Assembly: GCF_002024165.1 (NCBI RefSeq)
Contig: NZ_MWQN01000001.1
Location: 1,922,001 to 1,986,000, forward strand
DNA from: Embleya scabrispora
GTDB taxonomy: Bacteria > Actinomycetota > Actinomycetes > Streptomycetales > Streptomycetaceae
Direction of reading: 5' to 3'
DNA length: 64,000 nucleotides
The notes under the pieces are model-generated. The model saw only the letters and a program-made list of their open reading frames with translations, did not search any database and was not told the origin of the DNA. Made by a program: the position numbers and the translations under genes. This document shows positions 38,800-47,098 of the stretch, piece after piece; position 1 is the stretch's first letter, and each line of letters opens with the position of its first letter.

Positions 38800-40428
38800 C
38801 TACGCGCCGTCCGGACCCTCGGTGTGCCGTACACCGGGGGTCAGGCCCGCCTTGAGCAGTCCGTAGGTGTACGCGTCCTCCAGGGCCTGCCACGACGCGG
38901 CGATCACGTTCTCCGCGACACCGACGGTGCTCCACTCCTGCTTGCCGTCGGTGGTCTCCACCAGCACGCGCGTGATCGCGTCGGTGCCGTGCCGGCCCTC
39001 CAGCAGCCGGACCTTGTAGTCCATCAGCTCGAACGTCGCGAGCTGTGGGTAGATGCGCTCCAGGGCCAGCCGCAGCGCGCGGTCGAGCGCGTTGACCGGG
39101 CCGTTGCCCTCGCCGGTCGCCACGATCCGCTCGCCCTTGGCGTGGAGCTTCACCGTCGCCTCGTTGACCGGGATTCCGTCGCCACGCTGCTCGCTGATCG
39201 CGCGCCACGACTCCAGGGTGAAGAACCGCGCCCGGCCCAGGCTTTCGTCCCGCAGCAGCAGTTCGAACGACGCGTCGGCCGCCTCGTAGGTGTAGCCCGC
39301 CGCCTCGCGCTCCTTGACCTGGTTGACCACCCGGCCGACCAGGTCCTTGTCGTCGGAGAGGTCGTAGCCCAGCTCGCGGCCCTTGAGTTCGATCGAGGCG
39401 CGGCCGGCCATGTCCGAGATCAGCATGCGCATGTCGTTGCCGACCCGGGCCGGGTCGATGTGCTGGTACAGGTCGGGGTCGACCTTGATCGCGGACGCGT
39501 GCAGGCCGGCCTTGTGCGCGAACGCGGACACGCCCACGTAGGGCAGGTGGGTGGACGGGGCGAGGTTGACCACCTCGGCGATCGCGTGTGAGATCCGCGT
39601 CATCTCGCGCAGCTTGCCCTCGGGCAGCACGCGCATGTCGTGCTTGAGCTCGAGGTTTCCGACCACCTGGAACAGGTTGGCGTTGCCGACCCGTTCGCCG
39701 TAGCCGTTGGCGGTGCACTGGACGTGCGTGGCGCCGCCCTCGACGGCCGCGAGGGTGTTGGCCACCGCGCAGCCCGTGTCGTCCTGCGCGTGGATGCCGA
39801 GGCGGGCTCCCGTGACCGCGTGCACCTCGGTGACGATTTCGCGGACCCCGGTGGGCAACATGCCGCCGTTGGTGTCGCACAGCACGACCACCTCGGCGCC
39901 CGCGTCGTGCGCGGCGGCGACCACGCTCAGCGCGTACCGCGGGTTGGCCCGGTAGCCGTCGAAGAAGTGCTCGCAGTCGACGAACACCCGACGGCCCTGC
40001 GCGCACAGGTGCGCGACGGTGTCCCGCACCATCTCCAGGTTCTCGTCGAGCGTGGTGCGCAGCGCGAGCGAGACGTGCTTGTCGTGCGACTTGGCCACCA
40101 GGCACACGACCGGCGCGTCGGAGTCGAGCAGGGCCTGCACCTGGGGGTCGGCGGCGGCGGTGGTGCCGGCCTTGCGGGTCGAGCCGAAGGCGACCAGGAC
40201 GGCGTTGACCAACCGCAGTTCGTCCTTGGCCCGGCGGAAGAACTCGGTATCGCGCGGCACCGCGCCGGGCCAGCCGCCCTCGATGAAGCCGACGCCGAAG
40301 TCGTCCAGATGGCGGGCCACGGTGAGCTTGTCGGACACCGTGAGGTTGATGCCCTCGCGTTGTGAACCGTCCCGGAGCGTGGTGTCGAAGACGTGGAAGG
40401 CGCTCGGGTCGGTCGTCGTGGGGTGCAT
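38800..40428 (-). CDS. cimA: (R)-citramalate synthase
   Basis: 542 aa. HMGL-like barrel with FDTTLRDGSQREGINL near residues 12-27, FIEGGWPGA, the metal-binding HAQDDTGCAVAN, and a C-terminal LeuA-type allosteric dimer domain. Condenses pyruvate and acetyl-CoA to citramalate, opening a threonine-independent route to isoleucine. ATG at 40428 with GGGAG 6 bases upstream; the ATG at 40440 overlaps that site. Preceded by a leader peptide and attenuator. Confidence 0.95.
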   Translation of the reverse strand: MHPTTTDPSAFHVFDTTLRDGSQREGINLTVSDKLTVARHLDDFGVGFIEGGWPGAVPRDTEFFRRAKDELRLVNAVLVAFGSTRKAGTTAAADPQVQALLDSDAPVVCLVAKSHDKHVSLALRTTLDENLEMVRDTVAHLCAQGRRVFVDCEHFFDGYRANPRYALSVVAAAHDAGAEVVVLCDTNGGMLPTGVREIVTEVHAVTGARLGIHAQDDTGCAVANTLAAVEGGATHVQCTANGYGERVGNANLFQVVGNLELKHDMRVLPEGKLREMTRISHAIAEVVNLAPSTHLPYVGVSAFAHKAGLHASAIKVDPDLYQHIDPARVGNDMRMLISDMAGRASIELKGRELGYDLSDDKDLVGRVVNQVKEREAAGYTYEAADASFELLLRDESLGRARFFTLESWRAISEQRGDGIPVNEATVKLHAKGERIVATGEGNGPVNALDRALRLALERIYPQLATFELMDYKVRLLEGRHGTDAITRVLVETTDGKQEWSTVGVAENVIAASWQALEDAYTYGLLKAGLTPGVRHTEGPDGA

Positions 40429-40489
40429 GGGTTCTCCCATCGGTCAGAAATGGCGGGCCCGCGCGCGGGTGCTCGCCGCATGGATGGCG

Positions 40490-40527
40490 CGGCAAACAAA
40501 AAGACCCCTCGCGGTCGCGAGAGGTCT
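40490..40527 (-). terminator. Attenuator hairpin and T-run upstream of cimA
   Basis: Stem AGACCTCTCGCG/CGCGAGGGGTCT (40502-40527, 11 of 12 pairs) followed on the minus strand by TTTTTGTTTG (down to 40490), about 60 bases before the cimA start codon and 25 bases after the leader-peptide stop. An intrinsic terminator facing the gene it precedes is the mark of transcription attenuation. Confidence 0.8.
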
Positions 40528-40551
40528 GCGTGCGGGCGGTGGGCGGTTCGC

Positions 40552-40617
40552 TCACCCCTTGTGGGGGGATCGGCCCGTTGCCGGCACGCTGCGGCTAATA
40601 ATGAGCCACTGCTGCAT
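40552..40617 (-). CDS. Leader peptide of the cimA attenuator
   Basis: 21 codons, MQQWLIISRSVPATG..., with Leu-Ile-Ile at codons 5-7 and Val at 11, then TGA. No ribosome binding site; a CAAAAT -10-like hexamer (40626-40631) ends 8 bases before the ATG, so it may be leaderless. Position, branched-chain codons and the following terminator support ribosome-mediated attenuation. Confidence 0.72.
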   Translation of the reverse strand: MQQWLIISRSVPATGRSPHKG

Positions 40618-40809
40618 GGTTCGGAATTTTGGCACACTCGGCGGCGCGTGGTCGGGCGGTCTCAGCATGTGGTCGGTACGGATTTTTGTTTTGCCCACCC
40701 GCTCCACCCGTTGCGTCAGGTGGACGAGCTGCGGACTACTGCGGAGACGGCGCCCGCCACCACCGAGCCGAACGGGGCCGCCCCCGGAGGCTGCTGCGGA
40801 TCCGGCCGC

Positions 40810-40888
40810 TCCCCGGCGCGTCAGCGCCCACGAGGTGATCGTCGACCGGTGATCGACGAGCGTGCGAGGAGAGCGGCCGGAGGCCGCC
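40810..40888. repeat. Dispersed repeat, copy A (downstream of ilvE)
   Basis: Shares two blocks with 43881-43946: a block starting TCCCCGGCGCGTCAGCGCCC and a block GCGAGGAGAGCG-CCGGAGGCCGCC. Both copies lie just after the 3' end of an amino acid gene (ilvE here, serA there). The GGCC-rich part is self-complementary. The rest of 40618-40941 holds the cimA leader promoter and no gene. Confidence 0.6.
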
Positions 40889-40941
40889 GCGGCGTAGCCG
40901 CACCGCGCGCAGCGCGGCTTTCCAGAGCGGCCGGAGGCCGC

Positions 40942-42069
40942 CTAGATCCTGTGGGTCCAGCCGTGGGTGTCCTCTGCGCGGCCGGTTTGGATGTCGACCA
41001 ACGCCTTGCGCAGTTCCATCGTGATCGGGCCTGCCTCGCCCGTGCCGACCGTCCAGTTCGCGGTGGTGGACTTGACCGAGCCGACCGGGGTGATCACCGC
41101 GGCGGTGCCGCAGGCGAAGACCTCGGTGAGGGTGCCGTTCGTGTTGCCCTCGCGCCAGTCGTCGACCGAGATCTGCGCCTCCTCGGCGGCGTAGCCGCGG
41201 TCGGCGGCCAGCCGCAGCAGCGAGTCGCGGGTGATGCCGGGCAGCAGCGAGCCGGTCAGGCGCGGGGTGACGATCCGCGCGTCCCTGCCCTCCCCGTACA
41301 CGAAGTACAGGTTCATCCCGCCCATCTCCTCGATCCAGCGACGCTCCACCGCGTCCAGCCAGACCACCTGGTCACAGCCCTGCTCCAGGGCCTGGGCCTG
41401 GGCGACCAGGGACGCGGCGTAGTTGCCGGCGCACTTGGCCGCGCCGGTGCCGCCGGGCACCGCGCGCACGTACTCCTGGGAGAGCCAGACCGAGACCGGC
41501 TTGACGCCGCCCGCGAAGTAGGGGCCTGCGGGCGAGGCGATCACCACGAACAGGAACTCGTTCGAGGGCCGCACGCCGAGTCCGACCTCGGTGGCGAACA
41601 TGAACGGTCGGATGTACAGGCTCTCCTCGGGCGCGCTGGGCACCCAGGCGACGTCCTGGCGGATCAGCGCGTCCACCGCGGCCACGAACAGGTCCTGGGG
41701 CAGTTCCGGCATGGCCAGGCGGCGCGCGGAGTGCTGGAAGCGCTCGGCGTTGGCGTAGGGCCGGAAGGTGGCCACGCTGCCGTCGGGGCGGCGGTAGGCC
41801 TTGAGCCCTTCGAAGATGGACTGCGCGTAGTGCAGCGTCATGTTCGCGGGGTCGATGTCCAGGGACGCGTAGGGGGTGAGCTGCGCGTCGTACCAACCGC
41901 GTCCGGCGCTCCACCTGATCGTCACCATGTGCTCGGTGAACACGCGGCCGAAGCCCGGGTTCTCCAGGCGTGTGGCGCGCTCGGTGTCGCTCAGCGGGTG
42001 CGCGGTGGGCTTGAGGTCGATCGACAGGGATGCCTGGAGGGCGGGCTCCTGTGGGGCGGCAGTCGTCAT
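40942..42069 (-). CDS. ilvE: Branched-chain amino acid aminotransferase
   Basis: 375 aa fold-type IV PLP enzyme. FEGLKAYRRPDG, YIRPFMFATE, the PLP Lys in GTGAAKCAGNYAASL and GTLTEVFACGTAAVI. It performs the last step of Leu, Ile and Val synthesis. ATG at 42069; the ribosome binding site is weak (GGACGAG). The intergenic gap to leuB (244 bp) contains a short CGTCGAC-N7-GTCGACG hairpin at 42273-42293. Confidence 0.96.
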   Translation of the reverse strand: MTTAAPQEPALQASLSIDLKPTAHPLSDTERATRLENPGFGRVFTEHMVTIRWSAGRGWYDAQLTPYASLDIDPANMTLHYAQSIFEGLKAYRRPDGSVATFRPYANAERFQHSARRLAMPELPQDLFVAAVDALIRQDVAWVPSAPEESLYIRPFMFATEVGLGVRPSNEFLFVVIASPAGPYFAGGVKPVSVWLSQEYVRAVPGGTGAAKCAGNYAASLVAQAQALEQGCDQVVWLDAVERRWIEEMGGMNLYFVYGEGRDARIVTPRLTGSLLPGITRDSLLRLAADRGYAAEEAQISVDDWREGNTNGTLTEVFACGTAAVITPVGSVKSTTANWTVGTGEAGPITMELRKALVDIQTGRAEDTHGWTHRI

Positions 42070-42313
42070 GGCTGGTTCTCGTCCTTCACCGTGGAGTATG
42101 GCGGGGCTGGGGCTGCGGGTACCCGGCTTCCCGCACATGGACGTACTGGAAGTGTCCCGGGAACCGCACCCGCGTTCCACCCGGTGAGACGTTAACGCAG
42201 TCGACCGGGATCCCGACAGGCGCGGCCCCCGTCCCGCCGAACGACCGACTCGCCGGTCCGGCAGGGGGCACGCGTCGACGGTCCCGGTCGACGGACGTGG
42301 TGGTGCCGGCGAA

Positions 42314-43357
42314 TCAGCCGGCTACTCGGGCCGCGAGCGCGTCGCCGATCTGCGACGTGGTGCGCGCGCCGAGGGTCGCCCGCTCGGCGAGGTCGGCGTA
42401 CACCGCGGCCTCGACCCGGCGGGCCTCCTCGGTCCGGCCGAGGTGTTCGAGCAGCATGGCCACCGACAACACCGCGGCGGTGGGGTCGGCCTTGCCCTGG
42501 CCGGCGATGTCCGGCGCGGAGCCGTGCACCGGCTCGAACATGGACGGGAACTCGCCCGACGGGTTGATGTTGCCGCTGGCCGCGAGGCCGATGCCGCCCG
42601 CGATGGCGGCGGCGAGGTCGGTGATGATGTCGCCGAAGAGGTTGTCGGTGACGATCACGTCGAAGCGCTCGGGCTGGGTGACCATGAAGATGGTCGCCGC
42701 GTCCACGTGCAGGTAGTCGGTGGTGACGTCGGGGAAGTCGGCGGCCACGGCCTGGAAGATCCGCGTCCACAGGTGTCCGGCGTGCACCAGCACGTTGTTC
42801 TTGTGCACCAGGGTCAGCTTCTTGCGCGGCCGGGCCTGGGCGCGGGCGAACGCGTCGCGCACGACCCGCTCGATGCCGAACGCGGTGTTGACGCTGACCT
42901 CGGTGGCCACCTCGTGCTCGGTGCCGGTGCGCAGCGAGCCGCCGTTGCCGGTGTACGGGCCCTCGGTGCCCTCGCGGACCACCACGAAGTCGATCTTCGC
43001 GTCGGGTCCGAGGGGTGAGACCACGCCCGGCGCCAGGCGGGCCGGGCGCAGGTTGACGTGGTGGTCGAAGGCGAAGCGGAGCTTGAGCAGCAGGCCCCGC
43101 TCCAGGACCCCCGAGGGCACGCTGGGGTCGCCGATGGCGCCGAGCAGGATCGCGTCCCGGTCGCGCAACTCGGCGAGCACGCTGTCGGGCAGCGTCTCTC
43201 CCGTGCGGTGGTACAGGCGGGCACCGAGGTCGTACTCGGTGGTCTCCACCTTGACGTCGGCCGGGAGTACGGCGCCGAGGACCTTCAGACCCTCCGCGAC
43301 CACTTCCTGACCGATGCCGTCACCGGGAACCACTGCGAGACGAATGCTGCGAGACAT
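42314..43357 (-). CDS. leuB: 3-isopropylmalate dehydrogenase
   Basis: 347 aa, the shorter actinobacterial LeuB type. [12 protein letters not shown] at residues 9-20, substrate loop [24 protein letters not shown], Mg-binding [15 protein letters not shown] and [15 protein letters not shown]. Oxidatively decarboxylates 3-isopropylmalate. ATG at 43357. A 30-codon frame with a good ribosome binding site lies 58 bp upstream. Confidence 0.96.
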   Translation of the reverse strand: MSRSIRLAVVPGDGIGQEVVAEGLKVLGAVLPADVKVETTEYDLGARLYHRTGETLPDSVLAELRDRDAILLGAIGDPSVPSGVLERGLLLKLRFAFDHHVNLRPARLAPGVVSPLGPDAKIDFVVVREGTEGPYTGNGGSLRTGTEHEVATEVSVNTAFGIERVVRDAFARAQARPRKKLTLVHKNNVLVHAGHLWTRIFQAVAADFPDVTTDYLHVDAATIFMVTQPERFDVIVTDNLFGDIITDLAAAIAGGIGLAASGNINPSGEFPSMFEPVHGSAPDIAGQGKADPTAAVLSVAMLLEHLGRTEEARRVEAAVYADLAERATLGARTTSQIGDALAARVAG

Positions 43358-43415
43358 GCGGGGACCCTACCTTTCGTCCCATGGGCCGACATGCGGCGTC
43401 CGGATGATGGGACGC

Positions 43416-43508
43416 TCAGCGCTCCTCGTCGGACGGGCCTCCGTTGTCGCGCCGGTCGAGGGCGCGCTGGAGGGCTCGGGCGGCGTTGCGGCGCGTGGTT
43501 TCGTCCAT
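43416..43508 (-). CDS. Candidate 30-aa small protein upstream of leuB
   Basis: MDETTRRNAARALQRALDRR... 30 aa, highly charged, a single probable amphipathic helix with an acidic end (SDEER). ATG at 43508 with AAGGA 9 bases upstream. It is in the same direction as leuB and likely on its mRNA. It is not rich in Leu/Ile/Val, so it is not an attenuator peptide of the ordinary kind. The rest of 43509-43976 contains the leuB promoter region, a GACATCGATGTC palindrome at 43651-43662, the serA terminator and a dispersed repeat. Confidence 0.5.
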   Translation of the reverse strand: MDETTRRNAARALQRALDRRDNGGPSDEER

Positions 43509-43800
43509 GACTGCACTTCCTTCACAAGGCGGCGACTACACGGTGTGCGACGGACACGTGCGAGAGCCTTGTGGGCGTGCCGAAATTTCCTGCCGTACGG
43601 GGATTTCCGGGAACGGAAGGAGCCGTCTTCCTTCACGGTAGGCGACGAACGACATCGATGTCTGCAATTTACTCGGAGTTCCTACTATCTGAGACCGACA
43701 CCCCTCGAACGGCCCAGACGGCGGACGCCACACGGAGCCGACCGGCACGCTCCGCACGGCCATCGGTCCGGCCGACGGGACAAGGCCCCGGACGCAATGC

Positions 43801-43833
43801 CGAAGGCCCGGGAGGAAACCTCCCGGGCCTTCG
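43801..43833 (-). terminator. Terminator downstream of serA
   Basis: Perfect 15-bp stem CGAAGGCCCGGGAGG with an AAA loop, 144 bp past the serA stop. Confidence 0.75.
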
Positions 43834-43880
43834 AGGTGAAGCGGCCGAACGTTGTGCCGCGTCGAGACGACTTGGGCAGT

Positions 43881-43946
43881 TCCCCGGCGCGTCAGCGCCC
43901 ACGATGTGACCGTCGAGCGCGGCGAGGAGAGCGCCCGGAGGCCGCC
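43881..43946. repeat. Dispersed repeat, copy B (downstream of serA)
   Basis: Second copy of the element at 40810-40888, in the same orientation relative to the upstream gene. It lies 31 bp after the serA stop. Shorter than copy A because the central GTCGACCGGTGATCGAC segment is missing. Confidence 0.6.
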
Positions 43947-43976
43947 GGCGGCGCAGCCGCCCCGCGCGACGCGCGG

Positions 43977-45566
43977 TCAGTCCTCCAGGTTCACCGAGCG
44001 CACGAACGCGGCGCCGATCTCCTCGGCGATGGCGTTCAGGATCTGCGGCTCGACCGTGGTGTCCACGGTCAGCGCGACCAGCGCCTCGCCGCCCTTGGCG
44101 GCGCGGGCGACCTGCATGCCGGCGATGTTGACGCCCGCCTCGCCGAGGTGGCGGCCGATCACGCCGACCACGCCGGGCTTGTCGGCGTAGCGCAGGAAGA
44201 CCATGTGCGCGGTGAGCACCAGGTCCACGTCGAAGCCGTGCACCTCGACGATCTTCTCGATGTTCTTCGGGCCCGCCAGGGTGCCGGAGACCGAGATCTC
44301 CTCGCCGTCGGTGAGCGTGCCGCGCACGGTGACCAGGTTGCGGTGGTCGGGGCTTTCCGAGCCGGTGGTCAGCCGGATCTCCACGCCGCGCTCCTGGGCG
44401 AGCAGCGGGGCGTTGACGTAGGAGACCGATTCCTCCACCACGTCGGCGAACACGCCCTTGAGCGCCGCCAGCTCCAGCACCTTCACGTCGTGCTGGGTGA
44501 TCTCGCCGCGCACCTCGACATCGAGGCGGACCGCGACGCCGCCGGCCAGGGCGGTGAAGATCCGGCCCAGCTTCTCGGCCAGCGGCAGACCCGGGCGCAC
44601 GTCCTCGGCGATCACGCCGCCCTGCACGTTGACCGCGTCCGGCACCAGTTCGCCGGCGAGGGCGAGCCGTACCGACTTGGCCACCGCGACGCCGGCCTTC
44701 TCCTGCGCCTCGTCGGTGCTCGCGCCCAGGTGCGGCGTGGCCACCACGTTGTCGAACTCGAACAGCGGGCTGTCCGTGCACGGCTCCTTGGCGAACACGT
44801 CGAGCCCGGCGCCGGCGACCCGGCCCTCCTTGAGCGCGGACGCCAGCGCGACCTCGTCGACGATCCCGCCGCGCGCGGCGTTGACGATCCGCACCGTCGG
44901 CTTGACCCGGCGCAGCGCGTCCTCGCCGATCAGACCCAGCGTCTCCGGGGTCTTCGGCAGGTGCACGGTGATGAAGTCGGACTGCTCCAGGACCTCGTCC
45001 AGGGTGAGCAGTCGCACGCCCATCTGCGCGGCGCGGGCGGGCTGCACGTAGGGGTCGTAGGCCACGATGTTCATCCCGAACGCGGACATGCGCTGCGCGA
45101 CCAGGACGCCGATCCGGCCCAGGCCGACCACGCCGAGGGTCTTCTCGGACAGCTCGACGCCGGTGTACTTGCTGCGCTTCCACTCGCCGTTCTTGAGCGC
45201 GGCGCTGCCCTGCGGGATGTTGCGCGCGACCGAGATGATCAGGCCGCAGGCCAGTTCGGCGGCGGTGACGATGTTCGAGGTCGGCGCGTTGACGACCATC
45301 ACGCCGGCCTTGGTGGCGGCGGGGACGTCGACGTTGTCCAGGCCCACGCCCGCGCGCGCGACGACCTTGAGCTGCCGGGCCGCGGCGATCGCCTCGGCGT
45401 CCACCTTGGTGGCGCTGCGGATCAGGATGGCGTCGACGTCGGCGATCGCGGACAGCAGCTCACCGCGGTCGGCACCGTCGCAGTGGCGGATCTCGAAGTC
45501 GGGTCCGAGGGCGTCGACGGTGGCCGGCGACAGTTCCTCGGCGATCAGAACGACGGGCTTGCTCAC
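43977..45566 (-). CDS. serA: D-3-phosphoglycerate dehydrogenase
   Basis: 529 aa, the long form: catalytic and NAD domains (GLGRIGVLVAQRM near residues 148-160; Arg, Glu and His of the active site in NAARGGIVDE, DVFAKEP and TPHLGAST), then an intervening ASB domain and a C-terminal ACT domain that normally binds serine. First step of serine synthesis. GTG at 45566 with GAAGGAAAA just upstream. A candidate -10 TAGGAT (plus strand 45641-45646) and an overlapping palindrome lie upstream. Confidence 0.97.
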   Translation of the reverse strand: MSKPVVLIAEELSPATVDALGPDFEIRHCDGADRGELLSAIADVDAILIRSATKVDAEAIAAARQLKVVARAGVGLDNVDVPAATKAGVMVVNAPTSNIVTAAELACGLIISVARNIPQGSAALKNGEWKRSKYTGVELSEKTLGVVGLGRIGVLVAQRMSAFGMNIVAYDPYVQPARAAQMGVRLLTLDEVLEQSDFITVHLPKTPETLGLIGEDALRRVKPTVRIVNAARGGIVDEVALASALKEGRVAGAGLDVFAKEPCTDSPLFEFDNVVATPHLGASTDEAQEKAGVAVAKSVRLALAGELVPDAVNVQGGVIAEDVRPGLPLAEKLGRIFTALAGGVAVRLDVEVRGEITQHDVKVLELAALKGVFADVVEESVSYVNAPLLAQERGVEIRLTTGSESPDHRNLVTVRGTLTDGEEISVSGTLAGPKNIEKIVEVHGFDVDLVLTAHMVFLRYADKPGVVGVIGRHLGEAGVNIAGMQVARAAKGGEALVALTVDTTVEPQILNAIAEEIGAAFVRSVNLED

Positions 45567-45655
45567 GGTTTTCCTTCGCCTGCTGCGATGACGGGTGGTC
45601 GCGTGCGAAGCCGCACGACGGGTGGCCTGACGCGTGGCCGATCCTACCGCCGCCT

Positions 45656-45671
45656 TGTGAAGGACTTCACA
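45656..45671. promoter_or_regulatory. Palindrome at the serA promoter
   Basis: TGTGAAG-GA-CTTCACA, a perfect 7-2-7 inverted repeat about 10 bases upstream of a TAGGAT -10 hexamer read toward serA, so it would sit over the -35 region. Candidate operator. Confidence 0.45.
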
Positions 45672-45774
45672 GATGTCCGATGTGTGGACGCCGGCATGCG
45701 AGACATTGTTTCTGACGGCCAGTCAGGTCGAGGTGTCGATCGGCGGGACCGCCTCGGGCGGCCCGCGGCGGTGC

Positions 45775-46167
45775 TCAGTCGGCCGCCAGGAACCAGCCGA
45801 TGGTGACCCGGCGCTGCCCGTTGAGGTCGAGGATGACCACCTCGCCGGACCCGGGCCGGGGCAGCGGCGCGGTGCCGCCATAGGGCAGCAGGCGTGCTTC
45901 GCCGTCGTCGACCTGTACCTCGGCCACCGGCGCGTCCTGCGAGCCGCGCCGCCAGGTGACCCACCAGATGCCGTCGTCGCCGCACTGGAATTCGAGATGC
46001 ACCCTGGACACGAACAGCCAGTCGGCCGGTGTCACGAGGTGGCAGCGGGTCGCGTCGCGACCGACCGCCAACGTCGCCCCCGGCCGGCTCGGCGCGCTTG
46101 CCATCAGCATGGCAACCGTCGCCGCGTCGTCCGCCCCCGACGTCGACGCCATGTTGAGATCGAGCAC
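45775..46167 (-). CDS. FHA-domain protein, short paralogue
   Basis: 130 aa. FHA-like core with VGRD at residues 35-38 and WLFVSRVHLEF at 50-60, corresponding to the GR and SxxH phosphothreonine-binding signatures. It ends after the FHA domain and lacks the C-terminal module of its two upstream paralogues. GTG at 46167 with GGGAGG 5-6 bases upstream, giving VLDLN to match the MLELN/MLELI starts of the paralogues. Last gene of the accessory block. Confidence 0.8.
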   Translation of the reverse strand: MLDLNMASTSGADDAATVAMLMASAPSRPGATLAVGRDATRCHLVTPADWLFVSRVHLEFQCGDDGIWWVTWRRGSQDAPVAEVQVDDGEARLLPYGGTAPLPRPGSGEVVILDLNGQRRVTIGWFLAAD

Positions 46168-46245
46168 CGGTTCCTCCCCCACGCTCCTGGTCGTCAGATC
46201 CTCGGTCCGTCCCCCGTGCCGCCCGCCCCTCGGGCCGGCCCGCCG

Positions 46246-47067
46246 TCAGTCGTTCGAACCGCCGCGCCGGCCGCACGGGCACGGCTCGTGTCCCACAATG
46301 CCGCAGACGACCGCGGTCTGCGCGATCAGGTCCCACCCGCCGTGGACGTGCGGGGTGGTGTCCAGGTAGTCGGGCCCCAACAGATGGTTCAGTTCGGGGC
46401 AAAGATCCGAACTATAGAAATCCCTGCGCAATTCGGTCTTGCAGCGCTCGACCGTGGCCTTGGCCATGTACAACATCTCGCACAGCTCGTCGGTGGTGCG
46501 CGGACGCTTGGTGGCCCTGCCGTGGATCCAGTCGCACGACATCGCCGCCAGCACCTCCAGGCGCACCCCTTGCAGCTTGTCGCGCAACTTGTCCGGGGCC
46601 GCGTCGATCGTGTCCACCCCGCCGCCGCCGAGCCCGACCTCGTCCGTCGGCCGGATCGGCTGCATCGCCCGCCACGCGAGCACCACGCTGCGCCGCCGGG
46701 CCAGATCGCTGACCAGGATGCTTCCGCTGGTCCGCGCCGGCAGCGGCAGGATCGCGCCGTACGGCATGTCGTGCGAGGTCTCGCCGCGCTTGATCCGCAC
46801 GATCGCCACCGGTGTGTCCCGCGTCCCGCGCGGCCATTCCACCGTCCAGCCGCGGTCCTCGCTGTACTCGAACACGAGGTGCTTGCGGGAAACGAAAAGC
46901 CAGTCGTGCGGGGTCAGCAGCGGTCGGCACGTGCTGGGATCGCGGCCCACGAACACCCGCGCGCCCGCCACGCCGGGCGTGCGCACGCTCTTGGGGTTCG
47001 GCAGCGGATCCCGTTCCGCCTCGCGACCGTCCTCCAACGCCGTGAACGACATGTTCAGTTCGAGCAT
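46246..47067 (-). CDS. FHA domain fused to HTH-like module, paralogue 2
   Basis: 273 aa. FHA signatures VGRDPSTC near residue 40 and WLFVSRKHLVFEY near 56-68; residues about 165-225 contain a helix-turn-helix-like segment (TTDELCEMLYMAKATVERCKTELRRDFYSS); the C-terminal part has CPELNHLLGPDYLD, HVHGGWDLIAQTAVV and a terminal CPCG. Very similar to the next gene over its whole length, so a tandem duplication. ATG at 47067 with GAGGGG close upstream. Probably reads a Thr-phosphorylated partner and acts on DNA or transcription; this is inference. Confidence 0.8.
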   Translation of the reverse strand: MLELNMSFTALEDGREAERDPLPNPKSVRTPGVAGARVFVGRDPSTCRPLLTPHDWLFVSRKHLVFEYSEDRGWTVEWPRGTRDTPVAIVRIKRGETSHDMPYGAILPLPARTSGSILVSDLARRRSVVLAWRAMQPIRPTDEVGLGGGGVDTIDAAPDKLRDKLQGVRLEVLAAMSCDWIHGRATKRPRTTDELCEMLYMAKATVERCKTELRRDFYSSDLCPELNHLLGPDYLDTTPHVHGGWDLIAQTAVVCGIVGHEPCPCGRRGGSND

Positions 47068-47098
47068 TTTCCCCTCGCCCCCTCCCGGGTCCCACCGC

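Noticed and set aside
42070-42313. Leader peptide for ilvE
   Set aside because: The only upstream ATG frame is in frame with ilvE and has neither Leu/Ile/Val clusters nor a terminator after it.
43536-43763. 75-codon minus-strand frame upstream of leuB
   Set aside because: No ribosome binding site, biased composition, and it overlaps the region better explained as promoter sequence.
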